Source of the DNA: Actinomycetes bacterium | GTDB lineage: Bacteria > Actinomycetota > Coriobacteriia > Coriobacteriales > JAEZZM01 | DNA length: 29,908 nt | Assembly: GCA_023418575.1 (NCBI GenBank) | Contig: JAEZZM010000014.1 | Coordinates: 1 to 29,908 of the forward strand | Reading direction: 5' to 3' | In this document: positions 17,139-24,514 of the stretch, one piece after another | How positions within the stretch are numbered: position 1 is the stretch's first letter | Layout: every line of letters begins with the position of its first letter | Notes under the pieces: model-generated | What the model was told of the DNA's origin: nothing | The model's database searches: none | Seen by the model: the letters and a program-made list of their open reading frames with translations, nothing else | Made by a program: the position numbers and the translations under genes

Positions 17139-17537
17139 TTAGACGCGACGACGCTTGCGAGGACGGCAACCGTTATGTGGAACGGGAGTTACGTCCTGGA
17201 TGCTAGCTACCTCGAGGCCAGCAGCGCTGAGCGAACGAATCGCAGTCTCACGACCTGAACCAGGACCCTTAACAAATACAGAAACCTTATGAAGACCATG
17301 CTCCATAGCAAGCTTTGCACATGCCTCAGCTGCCATTTGTGCAGCAAATGGAGTGGACTTACGAGATCCCTTAAAGCCAACGGTTCCGGCAGAACGCCAT
17401 GCAATTACGTTTCCCTGAGGATCGGTAATAGAAACAACAGTGTTATTAAAGGTTGATTTGATGTGTGCCTGACCAACAGGAATATTCTTGCGATCAGCAC
17501 GCTTTACGCGAGTGCGTACGTTTTTCTTCTGTGCCAT
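17139..17537 (-). CDS. rpsK: 30S ribosomal protein S11
   Basis: Platform protein of the small subunit near the mRNA exit. 132 residues with AHIKSTFNNTVVSITDPQGN, SAGTVGFKGSRKSTPFAAQM, KGPGSGRETAIRSL, and the basic tail DVTPVPHNGCRPRKRRRV. Full length. Start is ATG 17537, ten bases after rpsM. Confidence 0.98.
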   Translation of the reverse strand: MAQKKNVRTRVKRADRKNIPVGQAHIKSTFNNTVVSITDPQGNVIAWRSAGTVGFKGSRKSTPFAAQMAAEACAKLAMEHGLHKVSVFVKGPGSGRETAIRSLSAAGLEVASIQDVTPVPHNGCRPRKRRRV

Positions 17538-17547
17538 GATCTAATTC

Positions 17548-17919
17548 CTAGCCCTTCTTCTTTGCACCAATTTGACGACGTGGTCCCTTGCGGGTACGAG
17601 CGTTGGTATGGGTGCGTTGTCCGCGGACAGGAAGACCTTTACGATGACGAAGACCACGGTAGCAGCCAATCTCCATGAGACGCTTAATGTTTTGAGCGGT
17701 CTCACGACGAAGATCACCCTCTACCATGTAATTGCTGTCGATATACTCACGAAGCTTTGAAACTTCATCTTCAGTAAGATCACGAACACGGGTATCAGGA
17801 TTAACACCAGTGGCCTCTAAAATCTTAGAAGCAGTAGTGCGTCCAATACCAAAAATATAGGTTAAACCAATCTCAACGCGTTTTTCGCGTGGGAGATCTA
17901 CACCATTAATACGGGCCAA
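17548..17919 (-). CDS. rpsM: 30S ribosomal protein S13
   Basis: Head protein contacting the 50S subunit and P-site tRNA. 123 residues: MARINGVDLPREKRVEIGLT, YIFGIGRTTASKILEATGV, GCYRGLRHRKGLPVRGQRTH and the basic tail ARTRKGPRRQIGAKKKG. The start is TTG 17919, with GGAAGGAG about seven bases upstream; this gives the exact conserved N-terminus. Seventeen bases after rpmJ. Confidence 0.98.
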   Translation of the reverse strand: MARINGVDLPREKRVEIGLTYIFGIGRTTASKILEATGVNPDTRVRDLTEDEVSKLREYIDSNYMVEGDLRRETAQNIKRLMEIGCYRGLRHRKGLPVRGQRTHTNARTRKGPRRQIGAKKKG

Positions 17920-17936
17920 CTCTGGACTCCTTCCTG

Positions 17937-18050
17937 CTAGCCCTGACGCTGCTTATGACGTGGGTTCTCACAAATTACAAGAACCTTGCCATGGCGTCGG
18001 ATGATTTTGCACTTATCGCACATCTTCTTAACCGAAGGGCGTACCTTCAT
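17937..18050 (-). CDS. rpmJ: 50S ribosomal protein L36, zinc-binding form
   Basis: 37 residues read from the sequence: MKVRPSVKKMCDKCKIIRRH, then GKVLVICENPRHKQRQG. Cys11, Cys14, Cys27 and His32 form the zinc site of the C+ type. Start ATG 18050 has AAGGAAG five bases upstream; the stop is TAG at 17937. It is the first gene of the alpha operon. infA, which usually precedes it closely, is 209 bases upstream behind a terminator. Confidence 0.97.
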   Translation of the reverse strand: MKVRPSVKKMCDKCKIIRRHGKVLVICENPRHKQRQG

Positions 18051-18086
18051 GATTCTTCCTTTCGGTAGTGCATTTCTACGTATCTA

Positions 18087-18114
18087 TATATACTCGCCCA
18101 GCCGCAGGCGTTAA
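18087..18114 (-). promoter_or_regulatory. Candidate promoter of the alpha operon
   Basis: Minus strand: -35 TTAACG (18109-18114), 16-base spacer, -10 TATATA (18087-18092), with a leader of about 30 bases to rpmJ. It lies just after the infA terminator, where a new promoter is needed. A GC-rich inverted repeat (CGCC/GGCG) sits in the spacer. Confidence 0.4.
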
Positions 18115-18141
18115 AACCATAGTCATGCTACATTATTGCTT

Positions 18142-18176
18142 GCAAAAAAGAGCGCACAAAAGCCTATGCTTTTGTG
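18142..18176 (-). terminator. Rho-independent terminator after infA
   Basis: Perfect 9-base stem CACAAAAGC/GCTTTTGTG with loop ATAG (18155-18176), followed on the minus strand by CGCTCTTTTTTG. It lies 84 bases after the infA stop and separates infA from rpmJ. Confidence 0.9.
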
Positions 18177-18259
18177 GGCAACTACTAATAATACAAAGCT
18201 TTTACGCAGGTGTAAAGGCTCATTATCAGAGAAACTTAAGCCTCAACACAAAGACATCA

Positions 18260-18478
18260 TTATTTATGACGATAGGTGATGCGACCCTTACTTAAATCAT
18301 AGGGAGAAAGTTCAACTACTACCTTATCGCCCGGCAGAATTCTAATGTAATTCATCCTAATCTTGCCTGAAATATGGGCCAAGATAATATGTCCGTTTTC
18401 TAGCTCTACTCTAAACATTGCATTTGGAAGAGGCTCAAGGACAACGCCTTCAAGCTCTATGCCACCTTGTTTTGCCAC
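18260..18478 (-). CDS. infA: Translation initiation factor IF-1
   Basis: Occupies the A site during initiation with IF-2 and IF-3. From GTG 18478 the product has exactly the usual 72 residues and starts (V/M)AKQGGIELEGVV, matching family starts of the MAKE.. type. The OB-fold sequence LPNAMFRVELENGHIILAHI, SGKIRMNYIRILPGDKVVVE, LSPYDLSKGRITYRHK is strongly conserved. A longer in-frame start at 18511 would add an atypical 11-residue head (MFLSYKEKVSF) and is rejected. It stands alone with its own terminator. Confidence 0.96.
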   Translation of the reverse strand: MAKQGGIELEGVVLEPLPNAMFRVELENGHIILAHISGKIRMNYIRILPGDKVVVELSPYDLSKGRITYRHK

Positions 18479-18611
18479 AAAACTCACTTTCTCTTTATAA
18501 GATAAAAACAATCATTTACTTTAAGCTAAAAGCCCAGCTCATGCAAATACTGTTCACAGCATCTCCATTTTTGCTACACCTGAGCTCTTTTGAGCAGATA
18601 AATTCTATGCT

Positions 18612-18700
18612 CTAGCCTTTTGGTAAGCTCGCTCTGGGCGCTTAAACCCTAGCCTTTTGCGTAAGCTTGCTCCAGGCGCTTAAGCCCTAGCCTCTTTTTT
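18612..18700. repeat. 37-38-bp tandem repeat, 2.4 copies, between the importer and infA
   Basis: CTAGCC-TTTTG-GTAAGCT-GCTC-GGCGCTTAA-CC begins at 18612 and again at 18649; a third, truncated copy starts at 18687 (CTAGCCTCTTTTTTGAGC). Periods are 37 and 38 with a few mismatches. It fills most of the end of the importer operon, so it may serve as its 3' end or be a local duplication. The rest of the gap 18479-18717 holds no gene. Confidence 0.7.
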
Positions 18701-18717
18701 GAGCTGCGGTCATTTTC

Positions 18718-19482
18718 CTATGATCGTTTGTACTTGTTTCCACAGGCAAAAAATTCAAAGACATGAATCAGCTCATACATAATCAAGCCCAGCACTGACA
18801 TATACAATATCCCCGCAAACATTTGGGGATAGTTTACCAAGCCCCAGGCATTAACAATATAATATCCAAGTCCGGTAGTACCTGCCACTGATTCAGAAAT
18901 AAATAGTACAGCAATAGCAGTTCCACAAGTAATCCTTAGTGCAGTAAACAGCGCTGGAAGACTCGCTGGAATATACACCTGAGTATAGAGCTGGCACTTA
19001 TTTGCACCCATGCTGCGCGCCGATAATATAAGCGACTCATCAATATGCTGCAAGGCATCACGCTGCGTTACTGTAACCTGAAAGGCAATAGTTAGTGTAA
19101 TGAGCGCTATCTTTGGAGCATCAGCTATGCCCAAAAGTACAAATAGAACCGGTAAAAAGACAACCTTTGGAATGGGATAGACAATGTATAAAAAGGGAGC
19201 AAAAACCTTATCTATCCAGGGGTTTCTTGCTGTAAATAAGGCCAAAGGATAGCCAATAAGTAGCCCCAATACCAATGAAAGGCTTACTCTATACAAACTT
19301 ACAAAGAGATGAGCGTTGAGCTCTGGATAAAACTCAATGCAAGCCTTAATAGAGGCCATGGGACTAGGTAGAGCAGGAGATGCTATAAGCCATGAGAGTA
19401 ATTGCCACAAAAGAAGAGCGCTCAGCAAACCCCAAGTAAAAGCTGCTACCGCATAAACTCCTGATTGCTTTGTCTTATTCAC
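18718..19482 (-). CDS. ABC importer permease, NitT/TauT/SsuC type
   Basis: 254 residues with six hydrophobic segments and the cytoplasmic EAA loop SARSMGANKCQLYTQVYIPA, SLPALFTALRI, that docks the ATPase. TTLGY-like end motif GTTGLGYYIVNAWG is typical of SsuC/TauC/ThiX permeases. I chose GTG 19482: it has a perfect GGAGGAGGGG six bases upstream, which lies inside the end of the ATPase gene; ATG 19500 would put that ribosome site inside the protein. It overlaps the ATPase gene by 8 bases. Substrate cannot be named: alkanesulfonate, taurine, nitrate or pyrimidine precursors are all possible. Confidence 0.9.
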   Translation of the reverse strand: MNKTKQSGVYAVAAFTWGLLSALLLWQLLSWLIASPALPSPMASIKACIEFYPELNAHLFVSLYRVSLSLVLGLLIGYPLALFTARNPWIDKVFAPFLYIVYPIPKVVFLPVLFVLLGIADAPKIALITLTIAFQVTVTQRDALQHIDESLILSARSMGANKCQLYTQVYIPASLPALFTALRITCGTAIAVLFISESVAGTTGLGYYIVNAWGLVNYPQMFAGILYMSVLGLIMYELIHVFEFFACGNKYKRS

Positions 19483-20284
19483 AGATATCCCCTCCTCCAT
19501 CTTCTAGCAAGGGGTTATTTGTATTGAGCTTTGTAAGCAGACACATAATCTCAGACTTAAGCTCTATATAAGATCTCAGTTTTTCTTGGTCTTGCTTTAG
19601 CTCTAAATCTGAAAGCCCATAAAATGGGTTTTCATAATGCGCATGAACACTTGCAGGTAAGCCTGAAAGCACAATCAGTTTTTGTCCAAGTAAAAGCGCC
19701 TCTTCAACCGAATGCGTTACCACTACCTGAGTGTAAGCATAATCTCTATGCAAGCCAAGTAGCAATTCCTGCAGATCCTGCCTTAAAAAAGGATCAAGCG
19801 CCGATAAGGGCTCATCCAATAACAATAGATCAATATCTAGAGACAGAGATCTTGCTAAGGCCACGCGCTGTTTTTGTCCGCCTGAAAGCTGATAGGGGTA
19901 GCTGTGTTCTTTTCCCGATAAACCCAGGCGCTCAATCATCTCTTGAGCCTTTAGCTGAGCTTGTTCTTTTTTTACTCCCCTTAACTTCAAACCAAAGATC
20001 ACATTATCAAATACCGTTTTCCAGGGCATAAGACCATAAGATTGAAGAATATAAGCTGTATTGCGTCGAGGGCCATCTAAGCTATTATTATCAAGTAGGA
20101 CCTGGCCTTCACTTGGTCTAAGTAAGCCTGAAATTAGATTGAGTAAGCTAGTTTTTCCACAGCCAGATGGACCTAAAACAGCAAGAGAAGACGAAGGCTC
20201 CAAATCCAAATTTAAGCAACTAAAAACTCTTGCTCCCTTTGGATATTGTAGTGACACATCCTTTAGTTGTAATAAGACTCCCAC
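19475..20284 (-). CDS. ABC importer ATP-binding protein, NitT/TauT/SsuB type
   Basis: 269 residues: Walker A GPSGCGKT (38-45), Q-loop Gln81, signature LSGGQKQR (133-140), Walker B LLLLDEPLSALD (153-164) and the H-loop VVVTHSVEEALLLG. Typical of the SsuB/TauB family. The extra C-terminal 40 residues (YIELKSEIMCLLTKLNTNNP) are beyond the core. Start GTG 20284 has AAAAGGAAG a few bases upstream. It follows the binding protein after a 128-base gap with a terminator-like hairpin, and overlaps the permease. Confidence 0.93.
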   Translation of the reverse strand: MGVLLQLKDVSLQYPKGARVFSCLNLDLEPSSSLAVLGPSGCGKTSLLNLISGLLRPSEGQVLLDNNSLDGPRRNTAYILQSYGLMPWKTVFDNVIFGLKLRGVKKEQAQLKAQEMIERLGLSGKEHSYPYQLSGGQKQRVALARSLSLDIDLLLLDEPLSALDPFLRQDLQELLLGLHRDYAYTQVVVTHSVEEALLLGQKLIVLSGLPASVHAHYENPFYGLSDLELKQDQEKLRSYIELKSEIMCLLTKLNTNNPLLEDGGGDICE

Positions 20285-20327
20285 AAACTTCCTTTTCTCT
20301 TTGGACTATACTAGCTTAAGCAAAAAA

Positions 20328-20379
20328 GACTAAAAATAAAAGCCTTGCAGCTAAATCTCTTAGATACGCTGCAAGGCTT
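20328..20379 (-). terminator. Intra-operon terminator/attenuator between binding protein and ATPase genes
   Basis: Perfect 12-base stem AAGCCTTGCAGC/GCTGCAAGGCTT (20340-20351 with 20368-20379), with an ATCT/AGAT inner stem in the loop, followed by TTTATTTTTAG on the minus strand. It lies 33 bases after the binding protein stop. Such hairpins commonly let the binding protein be made in excess over the ATPase and permease. Confidence 0.85.
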
Positions 20380-20412
20380 ACTCTATAATTATCGGCTTAA
20401 CACAGCTAGCTC

Positions 20413-21441
20413 TTAGCCGCGTACAAACCTTCCGCTCTTCTCGTCATAATTCAACTTTGAATCTAGATAAGTTTTCTCAAGCATCCAGTCTAATACAGGC
20501 TGCACTGTCTCTGCCTTGGGTCTGCTTACTTGAGGATAGTGCTGTATTGGATAGTTTTCCTGTAATACCTCAGGTAACTTAACATACTTAAGGAGAACCT
20601 CTTTTGCCTTTGCATTATCAGCATTTATAGCATCAGCAGCTTTATTCCAAGCATCCTTTACGGCCTCAATACGAGCTGCCATCTTTGGATCAGCTGAAAG
20701 CTCAGCATTAAGAGCCATAACAGATTGTGAAAGATTCTCGCCCCTGGTGTCATCAGCTATGAGCTTTCCGCCTTGAGCAAGACCAAGCTCAAGCAAGGTT
20801 GCAGGGAATACGCCTGCCTCACACTGACCTGACATTACAGCCTGAAGACGTGCAGGAAGCTTCTTGAGCTCCTCTTTTTTGATTTCATCTTTGCTGAGTC
20901 CAGCATTAAGTAAAAGCTTATCCATTACATACTCAAGCATGGTACCTGAACCAACACCTACGGGTACACCTTTAAGCTCAGAAAGCTGACTAATATTGGA
21001 ATTGGGACCAGCGAGAATACCAAAGCGTCCTTCTTGTGGGGTCTCACCTAAGGTAGTCCATTCAATTTGCATTGGCACACTAGCCTTGTCAATATTTGCT
21101 GCTACAACAACATCAGTCATTGCCATATCAACAGATTTAGCAGAAAGAGCCGCTGAAAGCTCTTGAGCACTTTGGAATACCATGAGCTTATATGCTCCTA
21201 CCTTATCGGTATCAAAAAGCTTTTGGTCCTCTGCAAACCATAAAGGTAAGAAGTCCTCAGTTGCAAGAGTTCCAATGACCAGTTCACGGTCTTCCTTTGT
21301 ATCTGCTTGAGCAGCTGCGCTGGCTTGGCTATCACTTGCTTTGCTTTCTTTCTTTGACTGAGAGCAGCCTATAAGAGAGAACATGAGACATGCTGCAAGC
21401 AGGCTCAAAAGTAGTACATGGGTATACTTGAGCTTTTTCAT
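20413..21441 (-). CDS. Lipoprotein substrate-binding protein of the importer, SsuA/THI5 (NMT1)-like
   Basis: 342 residues. A lipoprotein signal precedes the lipobox SLIGC with lipidated Cys26, followed by a Ser/Lys/Ala-rich linker (28-48). The mature part is a type II periplasmic-binding fold: LVIGTLATEDFLPLWFAEDQ, SAALSAKSVDMAMTDVV, GVPVGVGSGTMLEYVMDKLL and RLQAVMSGQCEAGVFPATLL. The VGSGT-x-L-E-Y and A-L-S-x-K-x-D-M-A blocks match NitT/TauT binding proteins. It captures the substrate outside the cell and passes it to the permease. First gene of the operon; ATG 21441 with AGAAAGG six bases upstream, in a hairpin-prone leader. Confidence 0.93.
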   Translation of the reverse strand: MKKLKYTHVLLLSLLAACLMFSLIGCSQSKKESKASDSQASAAAQADTKEDRELVIGTLATEDFLPLWFAEDQKLFDTDKVGAYKLMVFQSAQELSAALSAKSVDMAMTDVVVAANIDKASVPMQIEWTTLGETPQEGRFGILAGPNSNISQLSELKGVPVGVGSGTMLEYVMDKLLLNAGLSKDEIKKEELKKLPARLQAVMSGQCEAGVFPATLLELGLAQGGKLIADDTRGENLSQSVMALNAELSADPKMAARIEAVKDAWNKAADAINADNAKAKEVLLKYVKLPEVLQENYPIQHYPQVSRPKAETVQPVLDWMLEKTYLDSKLNYDEKSGRFVRG

Positions 21442-21447
21442 TTATAA

Positions 21448-21494
21448 CCTTTCTCATACCATAAGAAAGGCGAGGTCTCGGTGACACTCGCCTT
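21448..21494 (-). promoter_or_regulatory. Switch-like leader with two mutually exclusive hairpins
   Basis: Minus-strand RNA: hairpin 1, AAGGCGAG/CTCGCCTT (21487-21494 with 21467-21474), 8 pairs plus an inner GTC/GAC; hairpin 2, CCTTTCT/AGAAAGG (21464-21470 with 21448-21454), 7 pairs, 9-base loop. The arms share 21467-21470, so both cannot form. AGAAAGG is the ribosome site of the binding protein gene, so hairpin 2 would block translation. No known riboswitch consensus was recognised. Confidence 0.55.
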
Positions 21495-21517
21495 GCTTGT
21501 GTAAATACAGCGCTTTA

Positions 21518-21545
21518 ATTTTATCTAATAAAATGAAAATATCAA
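21518..21545 (-). promoter_or_regulatory. Promoter of the importer operon
   Basis: Minus strand: -35 TTGATA (21540-21545), 16-base spacer, -10 TAAAAT (21518-21523). The start would be near 21511, giving a leader of about 70 bases containing the switch-like hairpins. Confidence 0.65.
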
Positions 21546-21647
21546 GATCAATTCTGCCTTAATTCGGTGAATGGCGCGCTTTTATCGGCAAATAGCGCCA
21601 AAAAAGCAGCAAGATCTCTTACGATGATGCAGTCTTGACTCACCAAA

Positions 21648-22406
21648 CTACAGCTCAAACTCTTGGGTTAAAATAACTGGCCCCTCATTGGTAATGGCTA
21701 TAGTTTTTTCAAAATGAGCAGCATTTTTATTATCTGCGGTAACTATAGTCCAACCATCCTTTAGAGTTTTTATGCGATAAGTTCCAGCAGTAATCATAGG
21801 CTCAATTGCTATAACCATGCCAGCCTCTAACTTTACACCCCTACCAGGCTTTCCAAAGTTAAAGACATTGGGATCCTCATGCATATCACGGCCAACGCCA
21901 TGACCTGTAAGCTCTCTAACCACACCAAAGCCGTGTTTTTGGGCAAGAGACTGAACAGCATGGCCAATGTCGCCCAGATGATTGCCAACCTGAGCTGCCT
22001 GAATACCAGCCCACATACACTGTTCTGTAACTTCTAAGAGACGCTTGCTTTCATCGTCAATAGTCCCTACGGCATAGGTCCAAGCATTATCTCCTACCCA
22101 TCCATTAACAATGGCTCCGGTATCAATAGAGATAATGTCACCCTCTTGTAAGATACAATCCTTTGAGGGTATACCATGAACTACCTGACTGTTTACTGAG
22201 GCGCAGATACTAGCAGGAAAACCCATATATCCTTTGAAGGCAGGTACTCCCCCATGCATACGGATTATGCGTTCAGCAAACTGATCAAGCTCTAGAGTGG
22301 AGATACCGGGTTTGATAATCTCACCCAGCATACGCAAGACCTTGGCACTGAGTGCTCCAGCTTGCTTCATCTCCTCAATCTCTTGCTGTGTTTTTAGTTT
22401 AATCAC
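21648..22406 (-). CDS. map: Methionine aminopeptidase, type I
   Basis: Removes the initiator Met from new proteins. 252 residues. Metal ligands are Asp95, Asp106, His169, Glu202 and Glu233 (ISIDTGAIVNGWVGDNAW, ELTGHGVGRDMHEDP, AIEPMI, HFEKTIAIT), and His77 in SQVVHGIP is the substrate His. No insert or N-terminal zinc finger. The start is GTG 22406, overlapping the adk end by 8 bases, so translation is coupled. Downstream, where infA usually follows, lies the importer. Confidence 0.97.
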   Translation of the reverse strand: MIKLKTQQEIEEMKQAGALSAKVLRMLGEIIKPGISTLELDQFAERIIRMHGGVPAFKGYMGFPASICASVNSQVVHGIPSKDCILQEGDIISIDTGAIVNGWVGDNAWTYAVGTIDDESKRLLEVTEQCMWAGIQAAQVGNHLGDIGHAVQSLAQKHGFGVVRELTGHGVGRDMHEDPNVFNFGKPGRGVKLEAGMVIAIEPMITAGTYRIKTLKDGWTIVTADNKNAAHFEKTIAITNEGPVILTQEFEL

Positions 22407-23028
22407 CTTGTAAAACTTCTTTCACTTCAGCGTAAACCACATCTACAGGCCTATCTCCATCAATGGTTTTGAGAAGACCTTGACCTTGATAATAATCAAA
22501 GAGCGGAGCTGTAGAAGTAGCATACACATCCAGACGATTCTTTATGGTTTCTTCAGTATCATCCTTGCGTTGGAACATCTCTCCACCGCAACGGGGGCAG
22601 ATCTTATCCTCAGTAGTGCCAATGTAACCGCATTCTTTGCATACTCTACGCTGGCTTAAGCGCTTTACGATAACCTCGGGCTCTACAACAATTGCCAAAG
22701 CGCCATCGAGCTCCATATTTAAGGAAGCAAGCTCTGCGTCAAGCGCAACTGCTTGATTAGTAGTACGAGGGAAGCCGTCAAGGATAAATCCGCGCTGAGC
22801 ATCCTCAGAGCTTAGACGCTCCTTCATTAGATCAATAACTAGCTGATCAGGCACAAGCTCGCCAGCATCCATAAATGCTTGTGCTTGCTTTCCAAGCTCT
22901 GTTTGATTCTTAACAGCAGCACGCAGCAAATCACCGGTAGCTATATGAGCTACGCCAAATTCATCAACTAATCTTTTAGCCTGGGTACCTTTACCAGCGC
23001 CAGGGGCGCCCAAAAGTACAATTCTCAT
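22399..23028 (-). CDS. adk: Adenylate kinase, long form with zinc-type LID
   Basis: Interconverts ATP+AMP and 2 ADP. 209 residues: P-loop GAPGAGKGT (7-15), HIATGDLLRAA, ILDGFPRTTNQA with the AMP site, and LID domain RRVCKECGYIGTT, KICPRCGGEMFQRKDDTEET. The LID has two C-x2-C pairs, so it should bind zinc as in many Gram-positive forms. Start ATG 23028 has AGAGG upstream. It is separated from secY by a terminator, so adk-map forms its own unit. Confidence 0.97.
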   Translation of the reverse strand: MRIVLLGAPGAGKGTQAKRLVDEFGVAHIATGDLLRAAVKNQTELGKQAQAFMDAGELVPDQLVIDLMKERLSSEDAQRGFILDGFPRTTNQAVALDAELASLNMELDGALAIVVEPEVIVKRLSQRRVCKECGYIGTTEDKICPRCGGEMFQRKDDTEETIKNRLDVYATSTAPLFDYYQGQGLLKTIDGDRPVDVVYAEVKEVLQGD

Positions 23029-23050
23029 AGTAAAAACCTCTTACTCTCCC

Positions 23051-23080
23051 CATGTTAGATAATACGCTTTATCTAACATG
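23051..23080. repeat. Perfect 30-bp inverted repeat in the adk leader
   Basis: Arms CATGTTAGATAA and TTATCTAACATG, 12 bases each with no mismatch, around a 6-base centre. It lies 22 bases upstream of the adk start codon. There is no T-run on either side, so it is not a terminator. It would form a stable RNA hairpin near the ribosome site, or act as a protein operator. Confidence 0.85.
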
Positions 23081-23101
23081 CTCACATATGTGCTTTATTG
23101 T

Positions 23102-23130
23102 ATCTTAACGCTAAACTATGACTTTGATAA
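23102..23130 (-). promoter_or_regulatory. Candidate promoter of adk-map
   Basis: Minus strand: -35 TTATCA (23125-23130), 17-base spacer, -10 TAAGAT (23102-23107); four of six matches in each box. It lies between the secY terminator and the adk leader repeat. Confidence 0.45.
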
Positions 23131-23138
23131 GCACTCTA

Positions 23139-23177
23139 TAAAAAACGGCGATTAGCCTGTATGACAAACTAATCGCC
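23139..23177 (-). terminator. Rho-independent terminator after secY
   Basis: Perfect 9-base stem GGCGATTAG/CTAATCGCC (23147-23155 with 23169-23177), followed on the minus strand by a G and TTTTTT. It lies 48 bases after the secY stop and splits secY from adk. Confidence 0.9.
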
Positions 23178-23224
23178 AAAGCGTTACTACCTATAAGTTT
23201 GGCATGACGCCCTGATAATGATTC

Positions 23225-24514
23225 TTACTTGAAGAAACCATCATAGTCATGCATCTTTAGCTGACTTTCTACCTTTGACATAGTATCAAGAGCAACGCCG
23301 ACCATAATCAAAATTGAAGTACCACCAAAAGCTTGAATAAGCGGATTGGGAGTAAAGTAGAAGAAAATGGAAGGCAAGACAGCAATAAGCGCAATAAATA
23401 TTGCTCCTGGAAGAGTAATGCGGTTAATAACATTTTTAATGTATTGAACCGTAGCTCCACCAGGTCTTACTCCAGGGATAAAACCTCCCTGTTTACGCAG
23501 GTTATCAGAGGTATCCTCTGGGTTGAATACCATTGCGGTATAGAAATAGGCAAAAAATACAATCAATACAACCGAGAAAATCCAGTTAATCCATCCGCGT
23601 GAGATTGCATTGCTTACGCTTTGCAGCCACTGTACGTCATGGAAAAATACCGCAATTTGTGCAGGGAAATATAAGATTGCACTTGCAAAGATGATAGGAA
23701 TAACACCAGCGGTATTTACCTTAATAGGCAAATAAGTGCTTTGACCACCCATAACTTTGCGACCAACTACACGCTTAGCATATTGAATGGGGATACGGCG
23801 CTGTCCTCGCTCAATGAAAATAATCATTGGAATAACAGCAAGAATAATAAGAACAACTATAACAGTCATAATTGTTCCATTATTACCGTAGGCCACAGAG
23901 CCAAAAATAGCTTCTGGTAGGCGTGCCATGATATTAGCAAAGATGATAAGTGACATACCATTACCAATACCACGCTGCGTAATAAGCTCACCCATCCACA
24001 TAATAAGCATTGAGCCAACTACTTGAGTTAAAACAATGACGCTATCTTGTAGCAATGAAGGGATACCGGTTGAAGCAAAAGAGAGTCCAAAACTTGGACC
24101 TTTAAGCAAAGCAAGGTAACCAATTGCATTAATAAACGATAGAGCCAAAGTTAAATAACGGGTATATTGCGTAATTTTACGCTGCCCGGATTCGCCTTCT
24201 TTGGCTAGGCGTCCAAGAGATGGCACAACAGCTTGCATCATCTGCATAATAATTGATGCAGTAATGTAAGGCATGATACCCAGTGAAAACACGGATACAT
24301 GAGAAAGCGCTCCACCTGAAAACAGGTTGAGGAGCGCAATGGTACCTTGTAAGCCGGTTGAGGCATCTTGGAACTGTGATACTAGGCCTTGAAATGGAAT
24401 ACCGGGCACCGGAAGATAAGCACCCACGCGATAGAGCGCAATGAGGCCTAAAGCAAAAAGAATCTTTTTGCGAAGCTCCGGTACACGAAACGCATTAACA
24501 AAGGCACTTAGCAC
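23225..24514 (-). CDS. secY: Protein translocase subunit SecY
   Basis: Forms the protein-conducting channel of the membrane with SecE and SecG. 429 residues with ten hydrophobic segments. Conserved parts: ALYRVGAYLPVPGI at the first helix, ISYITASIIMQ-like GIMPYITASIIMQMM in helix 2, GNGMSLIIFANI, VQYAKRV-like IPIQYAKRVVGRK, and TFLPIKVNTAGVIP-like segment STYLPIKVNTAGVIPIIFAS. The start is GTG 24514, overlapping the rplO end by 7 bases. Last gene of this block before a terminator. Confidence 0.97.
   Translation of the reverse strand: MLSAFVNAFRVPELRKKILFALGLIALYRVGAYLPVPGIPFQGLVSQFQDASTGLQGTIALLNLFSGGALSHVSVFSLGIMPYITASIIMQMMQAVVPSLGRLAKEGESGQRKITQYTRYLTLALSFINAIGYLALLKGPSFGLSFASTGIPSLLQDSVIVLTQVVGSMLIMWMGELITQRGIGNGMSLIIFANIMARLPEAIFGSVAYGNNGTIMTVIVVLIILAVIPMIIFIERGQRRIPIQYAKRVVGRKVMGGQSTYLPIKVNTAGVIPIIFASAILYFPAQIAVFFHDVQWLQSVSNAISRGWINWIFSVVLIVFFAYFYTAMVFNPEDTSDNLRKQGGFIPGVRPGGATVQYIKNVINRITLPGAIFIALIAVLPSIFFYFTPNPLIQAFGGTSILIMVGVALDTMSKVESQLKMHDYDGFFK

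Noticed and set aside
18612..18700. CRISPR-like array
   Set aside because: Copies are directly tandem with no unique spacers of constant size, and no cas genes are present.
21448..21494. TPP riboswitch, considered because the binding protein is THI5-like
   Set aside because: The CUGAGA and ACCUGAUCUGGAU blocks are missing and the leader is too short.
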